From contig ONXX01000097.1 in the NCBI GenBank assembly GCA_900321955.1, positions 1 through 5,177 of the forward strand: DNA of 5,177 nucleotides. Direction: 5' to 3'. The position numbers were made by a program, and so were the translations under genes. The stretch is from an uncultured Bacillota bacterium. GTDB taxonomy: Bacteria; Bacillota_I; Bacilli_A; Erysipelotrichales; Erysipelotrichaceae. Positions 4,851 to 5,177 of this stretch are shown piece by piece. Positions within the stretch are counted from its first letter, which is position 1. Each line of letters begins with the position of its first letter. Below the pieces are notes generated by a model that worked only from the letters and a program-made list of their open reading frames with translations, made no database searches and had not been told where the DNA came from.

Positions 4851-5177
4851 ATGAAAAGATTATTAACAATGCTTCTCATATTGGCACTGTGTATTTCACT
4901 GAGCTCTTGTCAAAAGAAAAAAGAATTGAAAGATGATATCCATATCTTCTTTACCAGTGACATCCATTGCGGTGTCAACGAAGGCATCACCCTGGCAGGT
5001 GTCAAGGCTTTGGTAGAAGATGCCAAGGCGGAACATGAATATGTCACTTTAGTCGATTGCGGCGACAGTATTCAGGGCGGACCTTTGGGTTCCTTAAGCA
5101 AGGGTGAACTGATCATCCCGCTGATGAATGAGACGGGTTATGATATCGCCACCTTTGGCAATCATGAATTCGATTAC
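4851..5177 (+). CDS. 5'-nucleotidase/metallophosphatase lipoprotein (partial, N-terminal 109 residues)
   Basis: The gene is cut by the right edge of the window; 109 codons are visible and homologues usually run to several hundred residues. The protein begins with a short lipoprotein signal: basic MKRLL, a hydrophobic core, and the lipobox LSSC (17-20), so C20 should be lipidated and the protein anchored outside the membrane. The calcineurin-like metallophosphatase domain follows a KKKELKDD linker. It shows three metal-binding blocks: SDIHCG (36-41, D37 and H39), CGDSIQGG (70-77, D72) and FGNHEFD (102-108, N104 and H105). This order matches the UshA/YfkN-type 5'-nucleotidase and 2',3'-cyclic phosphodiesterase family, which releases phosphate from extracellular nucleotides. 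The C-terminal nucleotide-specificity domain is not in view, so exact substrate is open. AGAAAGAGGA just upstream, 4 nt from the ATG, serves as ribosome site. Confidence 0.88.
   Translation, partial: MKRLLTMLLILALCISLSSCQKKKELKDDIHIFFTSDIHCGVNEGITLAGVKALVEDAKAEHEYVTLVDCGDSIQGGPLGSLSKGELIIPLMNETGYDIATFGNHEFDY

Noticed and set aside
1..5177. CRISPR array, insertion sequence, tRNA, phage or defence genes
   Set aside because: No repeat-spacer pattern, transposase motif, terminal inverted repeats, cloverleaf or phage-like gene was seen; codon use appears uniform across the genes.

Overview
The window looks like ordinary chromosome of a low-to-moderate GC member of the Bacillota. The evidence is sigma-A-type promoters with TATAAT-like boxes, a CIRCE operator for the HrcA repressor, ECF-type vitamin transporter S components without a local ATPase module, a DUF3842 protein (a family I associate with Bacillota), and a lipoprotein with a short lipobox signal. 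An Erysipelotrichia- or Clostridia-like host is plausible, but I cannot fix the genus from sequence alone. No mobile element, CRISPR array, tRNA or rRNA is visible, and no stretch over 300 bases lacks a gene.

Left part (1-3214). A MocR/PdxR-type PLP-binding transcription factor (minus strand, 24-1430) is transcribed divergently from a plus-strand cluster. The cluster is an ECF transporter S component (1522-2097), a DUF3842 protein only 5 nt downstream (2103-2519), and, after a leader containing a terminator, a second and different ECF S component (2638-3156). The 91-bp divergent region holds a near-consensus promoter for the regulator and three same-orientation TGGTAC/T boxes that are good candidates for its operator. 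The simplest model is PLP-responsive control of vitamin uptake, perhaps vitamin B6, but substrate specificity cannot be read from the sequence. The second S gene has a possible internal promoter, a leader of about 125 nt, and a terminator that ends 17 nt before its start codon. A competing hairpin overlaps the terminator's 5' arm, so this is a candidate attenuator or riboswitch-like element.

Middle (3185-3735). A small heat-shock protein of the Hsp20 family (minus strand) has its own strong terminator. Its TTGACA/TATGAT promoter overlaps a CIRCE operator, and an extra half-site lies upstream.

Right part (3772-5177). A cysteine synthase-like PLP enzyme (minus strand) has its own terminator. 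It is divergent from a lipoprotein 5'-nucleotidase/metallophosphatase gene that runs off the right edge after 109 codons. The 139-bp divergent region carries promoters for both genes and a 17-nt hairpin in the leader of the nucleotidase gene.

The most interesting points are the MocR-ECF regulatory region, the S component/DUF3842/S component arrangement, and the candidate attenuator at 2510-2637.
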